Positions 43,663-52,358 of a DNA stretch of 64,000 nucleotides are shown in pieces (within the stretch, counting starts at the first letter, position 1; each line of letters starts with the position of its first letter). Both the position numbers and the translations under genes were made by a program. Source of the DNA: Bacteroidota bacterium (lineage in GTDB: Bacteria; Bacteroidota; Bacteroidia; Flavobacteriales; Flavobacteriaceae); assembly GCA_020161455.1 (NCBI GenBank), contig JAIUNZ010000004.1:1-64000 (forward strand). The letters run 5' to 3'. The notes under the pieces were generated by a model that saw only the letters and a program-made list of their open reading frames with translations, was not told where the DNA came from and ran no database searches.

Positions 43663-43692
43663 AAAAAGACTAAGCATTGCTTAGTCTTTTTT
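43663..43692 (+). terminator. Terminator after the T9SS cargo gene
   Basis: AAAAAGACTAAGCA (43663-43676) and TGCTTAGTCTTTTT (43678-43691) form a 13-14-bp stem with a T-run. It overlaps the stop codon region of the convergent small gene. Confidence 0.87.
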
Positions 43693-43818
43693 GTTTTTTG
43701 AATTTCCCATCATTAGCAAAACAGCAACAACCAGTCCAATAACAACTAATGAAAAAATGCCAATCATTATTATTGTCCCATTGCCATGCGAATATAAAGG
43801 CAGAATTAAACTTTTCAT
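43681..43818 (-). CDS. Small single-pass membrane protein
   Basis: This 45-residue open frame reads MKSLILPLYSHGNGT, then the hydrophobic helix IIMIGIFSLVVIGLVVAVLLMM (about 16-37), then GNSKNKKD with a basic end. The start is well formed. Its stop overlaps the terminator stem of the neighbouring gene. No function is recognised. It lies 65 bp downstream of the DCC gene stop on the same strand. Confidence 0.6.
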   Translation of the reverse strand: MKSLILPLYSHGNGTIIMIGIFSLVVIGLVVAVLLMMGNSKNKKD

Positions 43819-43883
43819 AGGCTATTGATTTAGTAGTTCAAAATTATATTTATTACATGATTTTAAACATGATATTTATCACA

Positions 43884-44303
43884 TTATAAAAATTTAGCTT
43901 TTAATTCAGGTGTTGGCATCATACAACTTTCTTTTTTTCCATACCATTTGTAACGATTTGTAGCAACAAAATCATAAAAATAATTTGAAACAACATTTGG
44001 AATTATTTTAAAGATAACCAATAAATTATAAAAGCCACCCAATGATGTTGCAATTTTTAAAGCAGCTTCGGCTTTATAATAATAAGCATTTCCTGGCTCA
44101 TAAAGCAAAATGCTATCAATAGAATTTGTATTCACACCAATATGATTTAAAATTTTCTTTCCTAATTCAGATTGCAAAGCAACAAATCGAAAAACATCTT
44201 TTTTATCTTTTCTGATTATCAGTTGAACAGAAGCGTTGCATAAATTGCATACACCATCAAAAAGAATGATTTTTTTATCAATAGGCAATTCATTAATCTC
44301 CAT
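43884..44303 (-). CDS. DCC family (DUF393) thiol-disulfide oxidoreductase-like protein
   Basis: The protein has 139 residues. It starts with the family signature ILFDGVCNLCNASVQLIIRKD, the C-x-x-C of which gives the DCC name, and continues with RFVALQSELGKKIL and a hydrophobic second half (LLVIFKIIPNVVSNYFYDFVATNRYKWYG). The fold is predicted to be thioredoxin-like, though the family's role is not well defined. It is 12 bp downstream of the mutS2 gene stop, so a shared transcript is likely. Confidence 0.9.
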   Translation of the reverse strand: MEINELPIDKKIILFDGVCNLCNASVQLIIRKDKKDVFRFVALQSELGKKILNHIGVNTNSIDSILLYEPGNAYYYKAEAALKIATSLGGFYNLLVIFKIIPNVVSNYFYDFVATNRYKWYGKKESCMMPTPELKAKFL

Positions 44304-44315
44304 GATTATCTAAAT

Positions 44316-46487
44316 TTATTTATGAGTTGCTTGAACAAACTCCAGTTGTTCTATACTTACTTTTGAAGTAAATGTTCCATAGTTAACTACGGCTTTCTTT
44401 TTCTCAATTTTGTCCAAAGTTCCTATAGCTTTTCCATCAATCATTCGAACTCTATCGCCAACTTTTAAAACGACAGTAGGTTTAATTTCTACTTCTTTTT
44501 TCTTTTTCTTTTCCTCTATCTTTTTTTCCCTAATCTTTTCAACTTTTAAGGTTACTTCTTTGATGGTTTCTTTTTTTATAACTTCAGCAGCTTTCTTCTC
44601 TTTTAAAGTTGTCTTTTTTCGTTTAGAGTTTTCAATTTCTACCACTTTTAGAAACTCTCCAATCAATACTTTTTTGTCTTTATTATTAAAATATTTCTCT
44701 GAAATATCATCAATTTTTTGTCCTATATAAATCAAACGCTGATTGGCATCATACAACTCTTGATAACGTTCTAACTTGTCTTGAATCTTAACATTGATGC
44801 CTTCCATTTTTTTGCTCTCTTCACGCGCTTTGCTTTCTTCTTCTTTAAGATTTAAAGAAGTTTTTTCCAATTTTGAACGTTCTTTTTGTAAAGTAGCAAT
44901 GGTTTTATCAAATCGCACTTTCCCTTTTTCTATTTTCTTTTTGGCACGATTGATTAATCCATAAGGAATACCATTTTTTTGGGCAACCTCAAAAGTAAAC
45001 GAACTACCAGCTTGACCAAGAACTAATTTATACATTGGTTCCAATGATTTTTCATCAAAAAGCATATTAGCATTGGATGCAAAAGGCAATTCGTTGGCAA
45101 GGATTTTTAAATTTGAATAATGTGTGGTAATAATTCCAAAAGCTTCCCGATGATAAAATTCTTCTAAGAATGTTTCTGCTAAAGCACCACCAAGTTCAGG
45201 ATCGGAACCAGTACCAAATTCGTCTATTAAAAATAACGTTTTTGCGTTGCATTTTTTTAAAAAGAAATTCATGTTTTTCAAGCGATAACTGTAGGTGCTC
45301 AAATGATTTTCTATCGATTGATTGTCGCCAATATCCGTTAGAATCCTATCGAAAAGAAAGGTTTCACTACGTTCATGAACTGGAATTAATATACCGCATT
45401 GAAGCATTAATTGAAGTAAACCAACTGTTTTTAGCGATATTGTTTTTCCGCCAGCATTTGGACCAGAAATTACAATAATCCTGTTTTCATTAGTTAATTC
45501 AATGGTTTGTGGATATGTTTTTTCTTTTTTTTCAAGATTGTTTAAATACAAAATAGGATGAAAAGCTTCTCTAAAAAAAAGTCTTTTGTTCTCATTTATA
45601 GTTGGTAGTAAACCATTTATTTTATTAGCGTATTTTGCTTTTGCTGAAATGACATCAATATCACTTAAGAAGTCTTGATATTGCCAAAGCAATTCCACAT
45701 ATGGTCTTATTTCGTTAGAAAGTTTCTTTAAAATTCTTGTTATTTCTTCTCGTTCTTCATATTCCAAGTTGCTCAATTCTCTTGAATAGCGTAATGTAGC
45801 TTCTGGTTCGATGTAAGCAATGCTTCCTGTTTTAGAACTTCCTAAAATAGAACCTTTTACTTTCTTTCGATACATGGCTAAAACCGCTAAAACTCTACGA
45901 TTTTCTACAAAACTTTCTTTAATTTCATCTAAATATCCCAATGAATTGCACTGATTTAAGGCTTGTCCGAAACTTTGGTTTACTTTGCCTCTAACAACAT
46001 TCATATCGCGACGTATATTGATTAAATCGGGTGATGCATTGTCTTTTATTTCGCCATATTTATCTACAACTTCATCTATTTTTTGAACAATGTATTTTGT
46101 AAATTCAACTTTGGTAGCTTTTTCGTTTAATTTTGGATAGTAATCATGAAACTTTTTAAAATACAACAACAATGTATTCACAGTTTCCGAAAGTGTGGCT
46201 ATTTTTCTAAAACTACCAACTTCTAGAAAACTATCTTCAATGTTTAAAAACTTTAAATCATTGGATAGATTATCAAAGCCATGATTTGGAATAGCGTTGT
46301 TATTACTAAACGACGAAAGATATTCCGAAGTTTGGAGTAACGAATCCATTAAATCGTTTTTTTCTTTAATAGGTACTATTTCTAATGCCTTTTGCTTTCC
46401 AATTTCAGTGTTGCATCTATCGGAAATAGTCTGTAAAACTGTTGTGAATTCTAAGTCTTTAAGTGTTTTGTCCGTTATTGAAATCAT
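44316..46487 (-). CDS. mutS2: Endonuclease/ATPase MutS2, without Smr domain
   Basis: The protein has 723 residues. Walker A is SGPNAGGKT (341-349), the ABC signature and Walker B follow in LSTYSYRLKNMNFFL and LFLIDEFGTGSDP, and ITTHYSNLK closes the ATP site. The rest is a long coiled coil and a Lys/Glu-rich linker (KVEKIREKKIEEKKKKKEVE), ending in a KOW-like domain (VGDRVRMIDGKAIGTLDKI). The LDLRG-type Smr nuclease domain found at the C-terminus of many MutS2 proteins is not visible. It probably acts on branched DNA or collided ribosomes by the ATPase alone. The DCC gene follows. Confidence 0.9.
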   Translation of the reverse strand: MISITDKTLKDLEFTTVLQTISDRCNTEIGKQKALEIVPIKEKNDLMDSLLQTSEYLSSFSNNNAIPNHGFDNLSNDLKFLNIEDSFLEVGSFRKIATLSETVNTLLLYFKKFHDYYPKLNEKATKVEFTKYIVQKIDEVVDKYGEIKDNASPDLINIRRDMNVVRGKVNQSFGQALNQCNSLGYLDEIKESFVENRRVLAVLAMYRKKVKGSILGSSKTGSIAYIEPEATLRYSRELSNLEYEEREEITRILKKLSNEIRPYVELLWQYQDFLSDIDVISAKAKYANKINGLLPTINENKRLFFREAFHPILYLNNLEKKEKTYPQTIELTNENRIIVISGPNAGGKTISLKTVGLLQLMLQCGILIPVHERSETFLFDRILTDIGDNQSIENHLSTYSYRLKNMNFFLKKCNAKTLFLIDEFGTGSDPELGGALAETFLEEFYHREAFGIITTHYSNLKILANELPFASNANMLFDEKSLEPMYKLVLGQAGSSFTFEVAQKNGIPYGLINRAKKKIEKGKVRFDKTIATLQKERSKLEKTSLNLKEEESKAREESKKMEGINVKIQDKLERYQELYDANQRLIYIGQKIDDISEKYFNNKDKKVLIGEFLKVVEIENSKRKKTTLKEKKAAEVIKKETIKEVTLKVEKIREKKIEEKKKKKEVEIKPTVVLKVGDRVRMIDGKAIGTLDKIEKKKAVVNYGTFTSKVSIEQLEFVQATHK

Positions 46488-46528
46488 AAATTGTATCTTG
46501 ACACAAAGTTACAATGTTTTAAACTATT

Positions 46529-46536
46529 TATATTTG
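46529..46536 (+). promoter_or_regulatory. -7 promoter element TATATTTG for ung
   Basis: It matches TAnnTTTG and lies 13 bp before the ATG at 46550. The nearest TTG (46498-46500) is 28 bp away, so the -33 box is weak. Confidence 0.5.
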
Positions 46537-46549
46537 TAAAAAAACTAAA

Positions 46550-47215
46550 ATGCAATTCAAATTACATCCTTCTTGGAACGTTAAAATTGGAAGTGAATTG
46601 GAGCAACCGTATTTCAAAAAATTAGCCACTTTTGTAACTAACGAATACCAATCACACATTTGTTTTCCCAATACAACCGAAGTTTTTGCCGCTTTTGATT
46701 ATTGTTCGTTTGAAGATTGCAAGGTGGTTGTCATTGGTCAAGATCCGTATCATGGCATTGGTCAAGCGAATGGCTTGTGTTTTTCGGTGAATGATGGTGT
46801 TTCTTTTCCGCCGTCTTTGGTGAATATTTTCAAAGAAATAGAGGCTGATTTAGGTATTCCAATCCCAATTTGGGGAAATCTTGAACGATGGGCTAAACAA
46901 GGTGTTTTATTGCTAAATGCCACATTAACGGTTAGAAAAGGAGAAGCAGGAAGCCATCAAAAACATGGTTGGGAAACCTTTACCGATGCCATTATCCAAA
47001 AAATATCAGATAAAAAAGAAGGTGTTGTCTTTCTGCTTTGGGGTGGATTTGCACAAAAAAAAGGTGCTAAAATTGACCGAAATAAACATTTAGTTTTAGA
47101 ATCGGGACATCCATCTCCGTTGAGTGCCAACCGTGGATTTTGGTTTGGAAACAAGCATTTTAGTAAAACAAACGATTATTTGATACAAACCAACAGAAAA
47201 CCTATTGAGTGGTAA
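46550..47215 (+). CDS. ung: Uracil-DNA glycosylase, family 1
   Basis: The protein has 221 residues, full length. The catalytic GQDPYHG motif is at 63-69 with Asp65, followed by QANGLCFSV. The uracil-binding region LLLNATLTVRKGEAGSH and the DNA-intercalation loop HPSPLSANRGFW are present near the C-terminus. It removes uracil from DNA in base-excision repair. It is divergent from mutS2 and its stop abuts the convergent lipoprotein gene. Confidence 0.97.
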   Translation: MQFKLHPSWNVKIGSELEQPYFKKLATFVTNEYQSHICFPNTTEVFAAFDYCSFEDCKVVVIGQDPYHGIGQANGLCFSVNDGVSFPPSLVNIFKEIEADLGIPIPIWGNLERWAKQGVLLLNATLTVRKGEAGSHQKHGWETFTDAIIQKISDKKEGVVFLLWGGFAQKKGAKIDRNKHLVLESGHPSPLSANRGFWFGNKHFSKTNDYLIQTNRKPIEW

Positions 47216-47806
47216 TTAATTTACTGTAAAAATATAATAACCACTACTATCAATTCCTGAAACAGTGGAATTAATGTTCATCACTAAATTTTTTGGCTGA
47301 CTTACTGAACGTAATTCAATCTTAGTAGTTGAAGAACTATTGTAACCAAAGCTCAAGCGGTAATTTCCAGCGCTAAGTAATGGAAAACCAACATTGTATT
47401 GATAGTTTTCAGTAGTTGCGTTATAGTTACATAAGGCATAAACATATGCGCCAATGGTGGCGTTTCCTTGGTTGATGTCTAATAAATTATTAGTAACTGT
47501 AACTACTTCCCAATCGGTATCGTTTATTTTTTTCTCAATTACATAAGAAAAGGCAAACTGTGTAGCACCATTAGTAGTTTGATATACATCCAACAAAGTA
47601 GCAGGATTGGCAGTGTCTGGCAAATATCTTGAAAAGTCAGCAGTTACATATATATAATCACCAATTGTATATGTTGGTTGCGTATTAATAGTTACTAAAT
47701 TTGCAGCGTCCAAATAGACGTTGTTGTAAAAACCATCATCGTTGGTATCACAACTGTTGAAAAGAAATGAACTGCTAAAAAGAACGATATAGAATAACTT
47801 TTTCAT
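47216..47806 (-). CDS. Lipoprotein of unknown function
   Basis: The protein has 196 residues with a lipoprotein leader; FNSC puts the lipidated Cys at 19. The mature part (about 30-196) has many aromatic and Asn residues and strand-like runs (YIYVTADFSRYLPD, AYVYALCNY, NYRLSFGYNSSS, ESGYYIFTVN-like end). The N-terminus after the Cys is DTNDDGFYNN. No family is recognised. It is 10 bp downstream of the outer-membrane protein gene and probably acts with it at the outer membrane. Confidence 0.75.
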   Translation of the reverse strand: MKKLFYIVLFSSSFLFNSCDTNDDGFYNNVYLDAANLVTINTQPTYTIGDYIYVTADFSRYLPDTANPATLLDVYQTTNGATQFAFSYVIEKKINDTDWEVVTVTNNLLDINQGNATIGAYVYALCNYNATTENYQYNVGFPLLSAGNYRLSFGYNSSSTTKIELRSVSQPKNLVMNINSTVSGIDSSGYYIFTVN

Positions 47807-47816
47807 AAATTTTATA

Positions 47817-48383
47817 TTAAAAACGGTAACCTAAACTAAGCCCAACTCTTGATATTTTATCAGGACTTTTATAGGTGTTGGCGAAGTTATAACCAAAACC
47901 TACTAAAAGTTCCATTCCAAAACTATCAGTAAAATACATTTTATATCCTAAAGCACCACCAGCTCCAAAATCAGTATAAGTAGATGTTTCTGTTTTATGA
48001 TATCCATTCAAGTTAGCATCTACTTTGTAAACAATTTCTTTATAATCACCACCATTGTAGGAACCAAAAACTTCGGCAAAATAATAAGTTTTTTTCCCTT
48101 TTGATAATGCATATCGCACATAGGGATTGAACTCATATCTTGGTAAATTGCTCACATATCCTTCTTCAAAATCTCTTTTTACTTTGGAGCTGCTATTGAA
48201 ATTCACATTAAATCCAACAGAAAAATCATTGGCTAAAAAACGTTCATAACTAAAACTTGCTTTTGAAGACAAAATGGCTTGAAGAATATCAATGCGTATT
48301 TCGTTTTTTCGTGGATTTGGAGTGCTTTCTTGTGCGTTTGTAAGTGAGGAAAACAAAAGTAAAATAAGAATAATTTTTTTCAT
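47817..48383 (-). CDS. Outer-membrane beta-barrel protein (DUF3575-like)
   Basis: The protein has 188 residues with a signal peptide (MKKIILILLLFSSLTNAQ). Barrel strands are visible: IRIDILQAILSSKASFSYERFLANDFSVGFNVNFNSSS (in part), YEFNPYVRYAL, YYFAEVFGSYNGG, DFGAGGALGYKMYFTDSFGMELLVGFGYNFAN (in part), ending VGLSLGYRF with a C-terminal Phe. The DUF3575-like assignment is a guess from size and layout. Its start is 59 bp downstream of the transglutaminase-like gene on the same strand. Confidence 0.82.
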   Translation of the reverse strand: MKKIILILLLFSSLTNAQESTPNPRKNEIRIDILQAILSSKASFSYERFLANDFSVGFNVNFNSSSKVKRDFEEGYVSNLPRYEFNPYVRYALSKGKKTYYFAEVFGSYNGGDYKEIVYKVDANLNGYHKTETSTYTDFGAGGALGYKMYFTDSFGMELLVGFGYNFANTYKSPDKISRVGLSLGYRF

Positions 48384-48442
48384 CTATCAAGGAATTTGAT
48401 TTAGCGAATATACAAAATAACTTTAATATTTTTTTTTAGATA

Positions 48443-49378
48443 TTAATCCAAAGTTAATGCACCAAGGATTTCTTCATTCATAAATGGCCCACCAGGATAA
48501 TGAGCCGTATAGTCAAGATTGAGCCATATTTTTCCACGTTCATCTATGTGATAATGCAATACTTGACCTTTTGATTCTTGTGGGAATAATTCTTTTTTAA
48601 TCAAATAATTTATGGCTTCCAAATCACTTTTTTTATCGCCAATATAGATTTCTGGATAAATATGTCCTTTAGTATGTATAAGTCTTGGAATGCCACCAAT
48701 TGACTTTATACAAGCCGCCATAAAGATTGAATGGTCGTCACAATCACCAGAAAGATAGGGTAGTGTTTCGGTAGCTTTTGCAATATAATCACGTCCTTTT
48801 GGATCGCTAACATAGTTCCAATTGGTATTAATTTCTTTAAAAACGGCAAAGCATTGTATTAGCGTAAAATATTCATTGTATCCTTTTACTTTTTTGAAAT
48901 ATTTTGAAGTAGCTCTAATTGCAAAGTTTCTGATTTTTGGATTATCATATTCTACAGCTTTGATGATCTTATATTTATTCGGAAAAGGTAACAGTTTTGA
49001 AACTATCAAGTCTTGTGGATTTGGATTTTCTGACATTGCATAAATCATCGACCGATAATCTTCAAAAACACTAACAAAACCATAGCCGCCAAAAACAGTT
49101 CCATAAAGCAAAGTAACGAGATAAATGATTAAACTAATCAAGGTGATACGCCGCATGGCTTTTAATACAAAATGAAATATAGTAGTAATTAAAATAAACA
49201 TTAAAATTCGATCCATTTGAAAAGGCCAATTGAAATCGATGAGTTTTTGGTGCGCAATAATAAAGACAGGAATGGTAAAAAGAATACTCAATATGAAAAT
49301 AATAATTGAATCCCATGGACTTTTAATCCTGAGTTTTTCTTTTAGCGATTGATACTTAATGTCTTTTAATTTTACCAT
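48443..49378 (-). CDS. Transglutaminase-like membrane protein
   Basis: The protein has 311 residues. Four or five hydrophobic segments occupy the first about 130 residues. The C-terminal domain is a transglutaminase-like fold: SGDCDDHSIFMAACIKSIGG with the catalytic Cys, HIYPEIYIGDKKSDL with the His, and WLNLDYTAHYPGG, where the triad's Asp is probably located. Such proteins hydrolyse or transfer amide bonds in the periplasm and in some cases process peptides. The physiological substrate is unknown. Confidence 0.88.
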   Translation of the reverse strand: MVKLKDIKYQSLKEKLRIKSPWDSIIIFILSILFTIPVFIIAHQKLIDFNWPFQMDRILMFILITTIFHFVLKAMRRITLISLIIYLVTLLYGTVFGGYGFVSVFEDYRSMIYAMSENPNPQDLIVSKLLPFPNKYKIIKAVEYDNPKIRNFAIRATSKYFKKVKGYNEYFTLIQCFAVFKEINTNWNYVSDPKGRDYIAKATETLPYLSGDCDDHSIFMAACIKSIGGIPRLIHTKGHIYPEIYIGDKKSDLEAINYLIKKELFPQESKGQVLHYHIDERGKIWLNLDYTAHYPGGPFMNEEILGALTLD

Positions 49379-49395
49379 TGTGCTAAAAGCAAAAG

Positions 49396-50247
49396 CTACA
49401 TGGCTTTTACTATTTCAGCAAAAGTACCTTTTTTATCAATAATTTTGAGGTCAAATAATTGATTTTGAATTTTGTTTAACACTTTTTCTTCTAATGGTTT
49501 TTGCGACCATTGGGTTAAACGCAACCATTGTTGTATATCTTCTAGTTTTTGATTGTATTTAGATGCCAAGGTTCTATCAATACTTGGAATATCTTTAAAC
49601 TCTATAGTAGTGTTATTTATAATTTCTAAAATACGCGTAATGGTTTGTGGATGTTGGGCTAATACCTCATTTCGTACCGCAATCACAAAACACGGCCACG
49701 GCGTAGGACATTCACCTATCCGACGAAAAACCCCTTTGTCAACCAAAGGTTGCGTCATAAATCGTTCCCACATAAAATAGTCTGATGTTCCATTAGTCAA
49801 AGACTCAACTGCGCCATCAATGGTGTTTACCAATTCAAATTCTAATGAATCTGTTTCCCAATTGTTATTCTGCGCATAAACAATCGCCATCAAATGGGAA
49901 CCTGAACCATAGCGCGAAATAGCTACTTTTTTATGTTCTAAGTCAGCAAGGGTTTGATATGGCGAAGTAGCAGCCACATGAATTCCCCATAGCAACGGAC
50001 TGTTTACATAAACTTGTACTATCGAACTTGGGTTGCCACCCACAATATCTTTTACAATGCCTTCCGAAAGTATCACGGCCATATCCGTTTCTCCATCTCG
50101 AAGCATTTGACACATTTTTCCGGTACCTTCTGGCACATCAGTCCAGTTCAGATTGATACCTTCTGCTTCAAATTCGCCATTTTCAATGCATAAATGCCAC
50201 GGCAAATTGAAATGTTCGGGTACACCAACGATATTTATGGTTTTCAT
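49396..50247 (-). CDS. Periplasmic-binding-protein-fold protein without a leader
   Basis: The protein has 283 residues and the type 2 periplasmic-binding-protein fold of the SsuA/NMT1-like group: NIVGVPEHFNLPWHLCIENGEFEAEGINL, MCQMLRDGETDMAVILSEGIVKDIVGG, LEHKKVAISRYGSGSHLMAI (each shown in part) and a C-terminal helical region. It lacks a signal peptide, lipobox and neighbouring ABC genes, so it is probably cytosolic. I recall leaderless relatives in other Bacteroidetes. It may bind a small metabolite or act as an enzyme; this cannot be told from sequence. Confidence 0.85.
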   Translation of the reverse strand: MKTINIVGVPEHFNLPWHLCIENGEFEAEGINLNWTDVPEGTGKMCQMLRDGETDMAVILSEGIVKDIVGGNPSSIVQVYVNSPLLWGIHVAATSPYQTLADLEHKKVAISRYGSGSHLMAIVYAQNNNWETDSLEFELVNTIDGAVESLTNGTSDYFMWERFMTQPLVDKGVFRRIGECPTPWPCFVIAVRNEVLAQHPQTITRILEIINNTTIEFKDIPSIDRTLASKYNQKLEDIQQWLRLTQWSQKPLEEKVLNKIQNQLFDLKIIDKKGTFAEIVKAM

Positions 50248-50269
50248 TAGAGTTGTTTTTTATTTCGCT

Positions 50270-50803
50270 TTATAGGTTTGTGTTCTTCATTTGCCACCAT
50301 TTCCAAAGCACTCCGCTTTCATCTGGATAGTCTTCCATAAAACTCATGCCACATCTACCTAAAACTTTATTTGAAGCGCCGTTTTGAGCATGAGTATAAG
50401 CATTAAGGTCGCTAACCTTCATTTGGTCAATTCCATAAGCCAACCAAAAATTGGTAGCTTCAGTTGCATAGCCTTTATTCCAGAATTTTGGATTCAAGCG
50501 ATATCCATAATCATAAAAGTTAGTATTACCATTTTCCACATGGTCATCTACAAATTTTATACCTGTCCAGCCAATAAACTCGCCTGTTTCTTTGAGAATA
50601 GTGGCATATCTTCCAATAGAATGTTGGTTGTACTGACGATTCACATACTCGATAACCTTAATGCTTTCTGCAATATCCGTGCTGGGTTTTTGCCACAAAT
50701 AGCGGTGCACTTCCGGATGACTATCCATAGCAAACATAGCTTCTGCATCCGAAAGTTCTAACGGTCTAAGTATCAATCGAGGTGTTTCCAAGAGTATGTT
50801 CAT
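50270..50803 (-). CDS. GNAT family N-acetyltransferase (RimJ/RimL type)
   Basis: The protein has 177 residues. It starts with the family's ETPRLILRPLELSDAEAMFAMDSHPEVHRYLW (in part), has the acetyl-CoA-binding turn in LNPKFWNKGYATEATNFWLAYGI, and ends in SNKVLGRCGMSFMEDYP. It is typical of acetyltransferases acting on N-termini, antibiotics or amino acids. It overlaps the DUF6980-like gene by 4 bp, so it is in the same transcript. Confidence 0.92.
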   Translation of the reverse strand: MNILLETPRLILRPLELSDAEAMFAMDSHPEVHRYLWQKPSTDIAESIKVIEYVNRQYNQHSIGRYATILKETGEFIGWTGIKFVDDHVENGNTNFYDYGYRLNPKFWNKGYATEATNFWLAYGIDQMKVSDLNAYTHAQNGASNKVLGRCGMSFMEDYPDESGVLWKWWQMKNTNL

Positions 50804-51009
50804 TTTTTCTTTTTTAATTTAGTTCCACACCAAGGACAGTATTTTATTTTAATAAATGAACTTCCACCATCATGGATGATAATACCAAAAGTATTTTTTT
50901 TAGGTGATGAATAAATGATATTATCAGGACAATCAAACACGTTTTTATGTTCAGTACATTTATATTCTAAATGGTATTTCATATTTGAGCAACAAATATC
51001 ATTTTCCAT
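50800..51009 (-). CDS. Small Cys-rich DUF6980-like protein
   Basis: The protein has 69 residues. Cys pairs CC near residue 6, C at about 18 and 26 and CPWCGTKL near residue 58 form a zinc-ribbon-like set, and FGIIIHDGGSSFIKIKYCPWCGTKL is the core. I recall DUF6980 as small zinc-binding proteins found near acetyltransferases in Bacteroidetes; the family name is recalled without a search. It is 2 bp downstream of the VOC gene and overlaps the GNAT gene by 4 bp. Confidence 0.7.
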   Translation of the reverse strand: MENDICCSNMKYHLEYKCTEHKNVFDCPDNIIYSSPKKNTFGIIIHDGGSSFIKIKYCPWCGTKLKKKK

Positions 51010-51011
51010 AG

Positions 51012-51389
51012 CTAGTTAACCTTTAAATTTGAAATAACAACCCTATATCCATCAGGATCAAGCAGCATTTTTCCGTTAGTATTCCAATAGGGATTTTTTG
51101 CTTTAATGAAGGTAAGTTGGTGTGTTTTAATACGATTTACAATAGCATCATACTCTATTTCCGAAGTTGGATAAAAAACTAAAATATCGTCTTCGTCAAA
51201 AGTATGTTGCGCTATATCGGTACTTTGTGTAAATTCTAAATGCCAGTTATCATTGGGTTGCCCAATGAAAATGCCATCATACTCTTCATGATTTATAAAA
51301 CTTCCAAGCTCTTGAAATCCTAAAATAGTTATATAAAAAGCTTTTATTGCTTCAAGATTGTTGGTGTGTCGTGCTACTCTAAAGGTCAT
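51012..51389 (-). CDS. VOC family protein
   Basis: The protein has 125 residues. It has one glyoxalase-like domain: FRVARHTNNLEAIKAFYITILGFQELGSF (in part), FIGQPNDNWHLEFTQ in the middle and YWNTNGKMLLDPDGYRVVIS at the end. The metal ligands His in the first strand and Glu (LEFTQ) are visible. Activity is unknown. It lies 9 bp downstream of the nucleoside phosphorylase gene. Confidence 0.9.
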   Translation of the reverse strand: MTFRVARHTNNLEAIKAFYITILGFQELGSFINHEEYDGIFIGQPNDNWHLEFTQSTDIAQHTFDEDDILVFYPTSEIEYDAIVNRIKTHQLTFIKAKNPYWNTNGKMLLDPDGYRVVISNLKVN

Positions 51390-51398
51390 ACCACGAAT

Positions 51399-52265
51399 TT
51401 ATTCTGCCAATTTATTCAACGTATATTCAATCAATTCATCAACTGCTTTATACGGATCATCGCTAAATGTTCCGTTGGCTCTGTTGGCAATAATAGCGTT
51501 CATCGACAAACAATTGTGACCCAAAAGCTTGCCTAAACCATAGATAGCCGATGTTTCCATCTCTAAATTTGCCATTCTACGACCATTAAACTCAAAGCTA
51601 TCCATTTTGTTATTCAATTCAAGGTCTTGAATTCCTAAACGCAATACGCGTCCTTGTGGACCATAAAAACCACCTGCTGTTCCAGTAATTCCTTTGTGAA
51701 TTCTAGGGCTATCTATTTTTGATTTTAATACTTCCGAACACGCAATTACATACGGCGTTCCTTTTTTCAAATCCCAATTGGTGTGTTTGATAAATGCGTC
51801 TTCAATGTCTTTCTCGCAAATGTCATCAATCAAATAGGAGCGAAGCATGTTATCTAATCCTAATCCGTGAGTTCCCATCACAAAACTATCAACAGGAATA
51901 TCGGCTTGCAACGAACCCGAAGTACCAATACGAACGATATTTAGTGAAGTAAGTTCTTCTTTAATCGTACGCGTTGTGAGGTCTATATTCACCAATGCAT
52001 CTAATTCGTTCATAACAATGTCAATATTATCCGGACCAATTCCCGAAGATAATACAGTCATTCGTTTGCCTTTATAGATACCTGTTTGGGTTTTGAATTC
52101 TCTTTTTTGAGTTGAATATTCAATACTATCAAAGTGTTTTGTGATTTTTTCTACTCGATTTTGGTCACCTACAAAGATGATATCGTGTGCAATATGTTCT
52201 GGTTTTAAGTTTAAATGATAGACACTTCCGTCTGGATTTAATATTAATTCTGATGATTTAATCAT
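51399..52265 (-). CDS. Nucleoside phosphorylase (uridine phosphorylase-like)
   Basis: The protein has 288 residues with the PNP/UDP phosphorylase fold: IIFVGDQNRVEKI at the phosphate-binding loop, SSGIGPDNIDIVMNEL, VRIGTSGSLQADIPV and the ribose-binding NLEMETSAIYGLGKLLGH with Glu and Met residues. The enzymes split nucleosides with phosphate in salvage. Udp or a related specificity fits; purine specificity is not excluded. It is the first gene of a minus-strand run with VOC, DUF6980-like and GNAT genes. Confidence 0.9.
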   Translation of the reverse strand: MIKSSELILNPDGSVYHLNLKPEHIAHDIIFVGDQNRVEKITKHFDSIEYSTQKREFKTQTGIYKGKRMTVLSSGIGPDNIDIVMNELDALVNIDLTTRTIKEELTSLNIVRIGTSGSLQADIPVDSFVMGTHGLGLDNMLRSYLIDDICEKDIEDAFIKHTNWDLKKGTPYVIACSEVLKSKIDSPRIHKGITGTAGGFYGPQGRVLRLGIQDLELNNKMDSFEFNGRRMANLEMETSAIYGLGKLLGHNCLSMNAIIANRANGTFSDDPYKAVDELIEYTLNKLAE

Positions 52266-52305
52266 GGTTTATAGTTTATAGTTTTCGGTTTATTGTTTAT
52301 GGTTT
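52266..52305. repeat. Degenerate heptanucleotide repeat
   Basis: GTTTATA is repeated with variants (GTTTATA, GTTTATA, GTTTTCG, GTTTATT, GTTTATG, GTTTA) right after the nucleoside phosphorylase start, that is in its upstream region. It is a seven-base period and partly overlaps its promoter region. Confidence 0.5.
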
Positions 52306-52358
52306 AAAGGTAGCAAATTCTACTTAGTACTATATATTTCGTTCCTCGTACTTAAATA

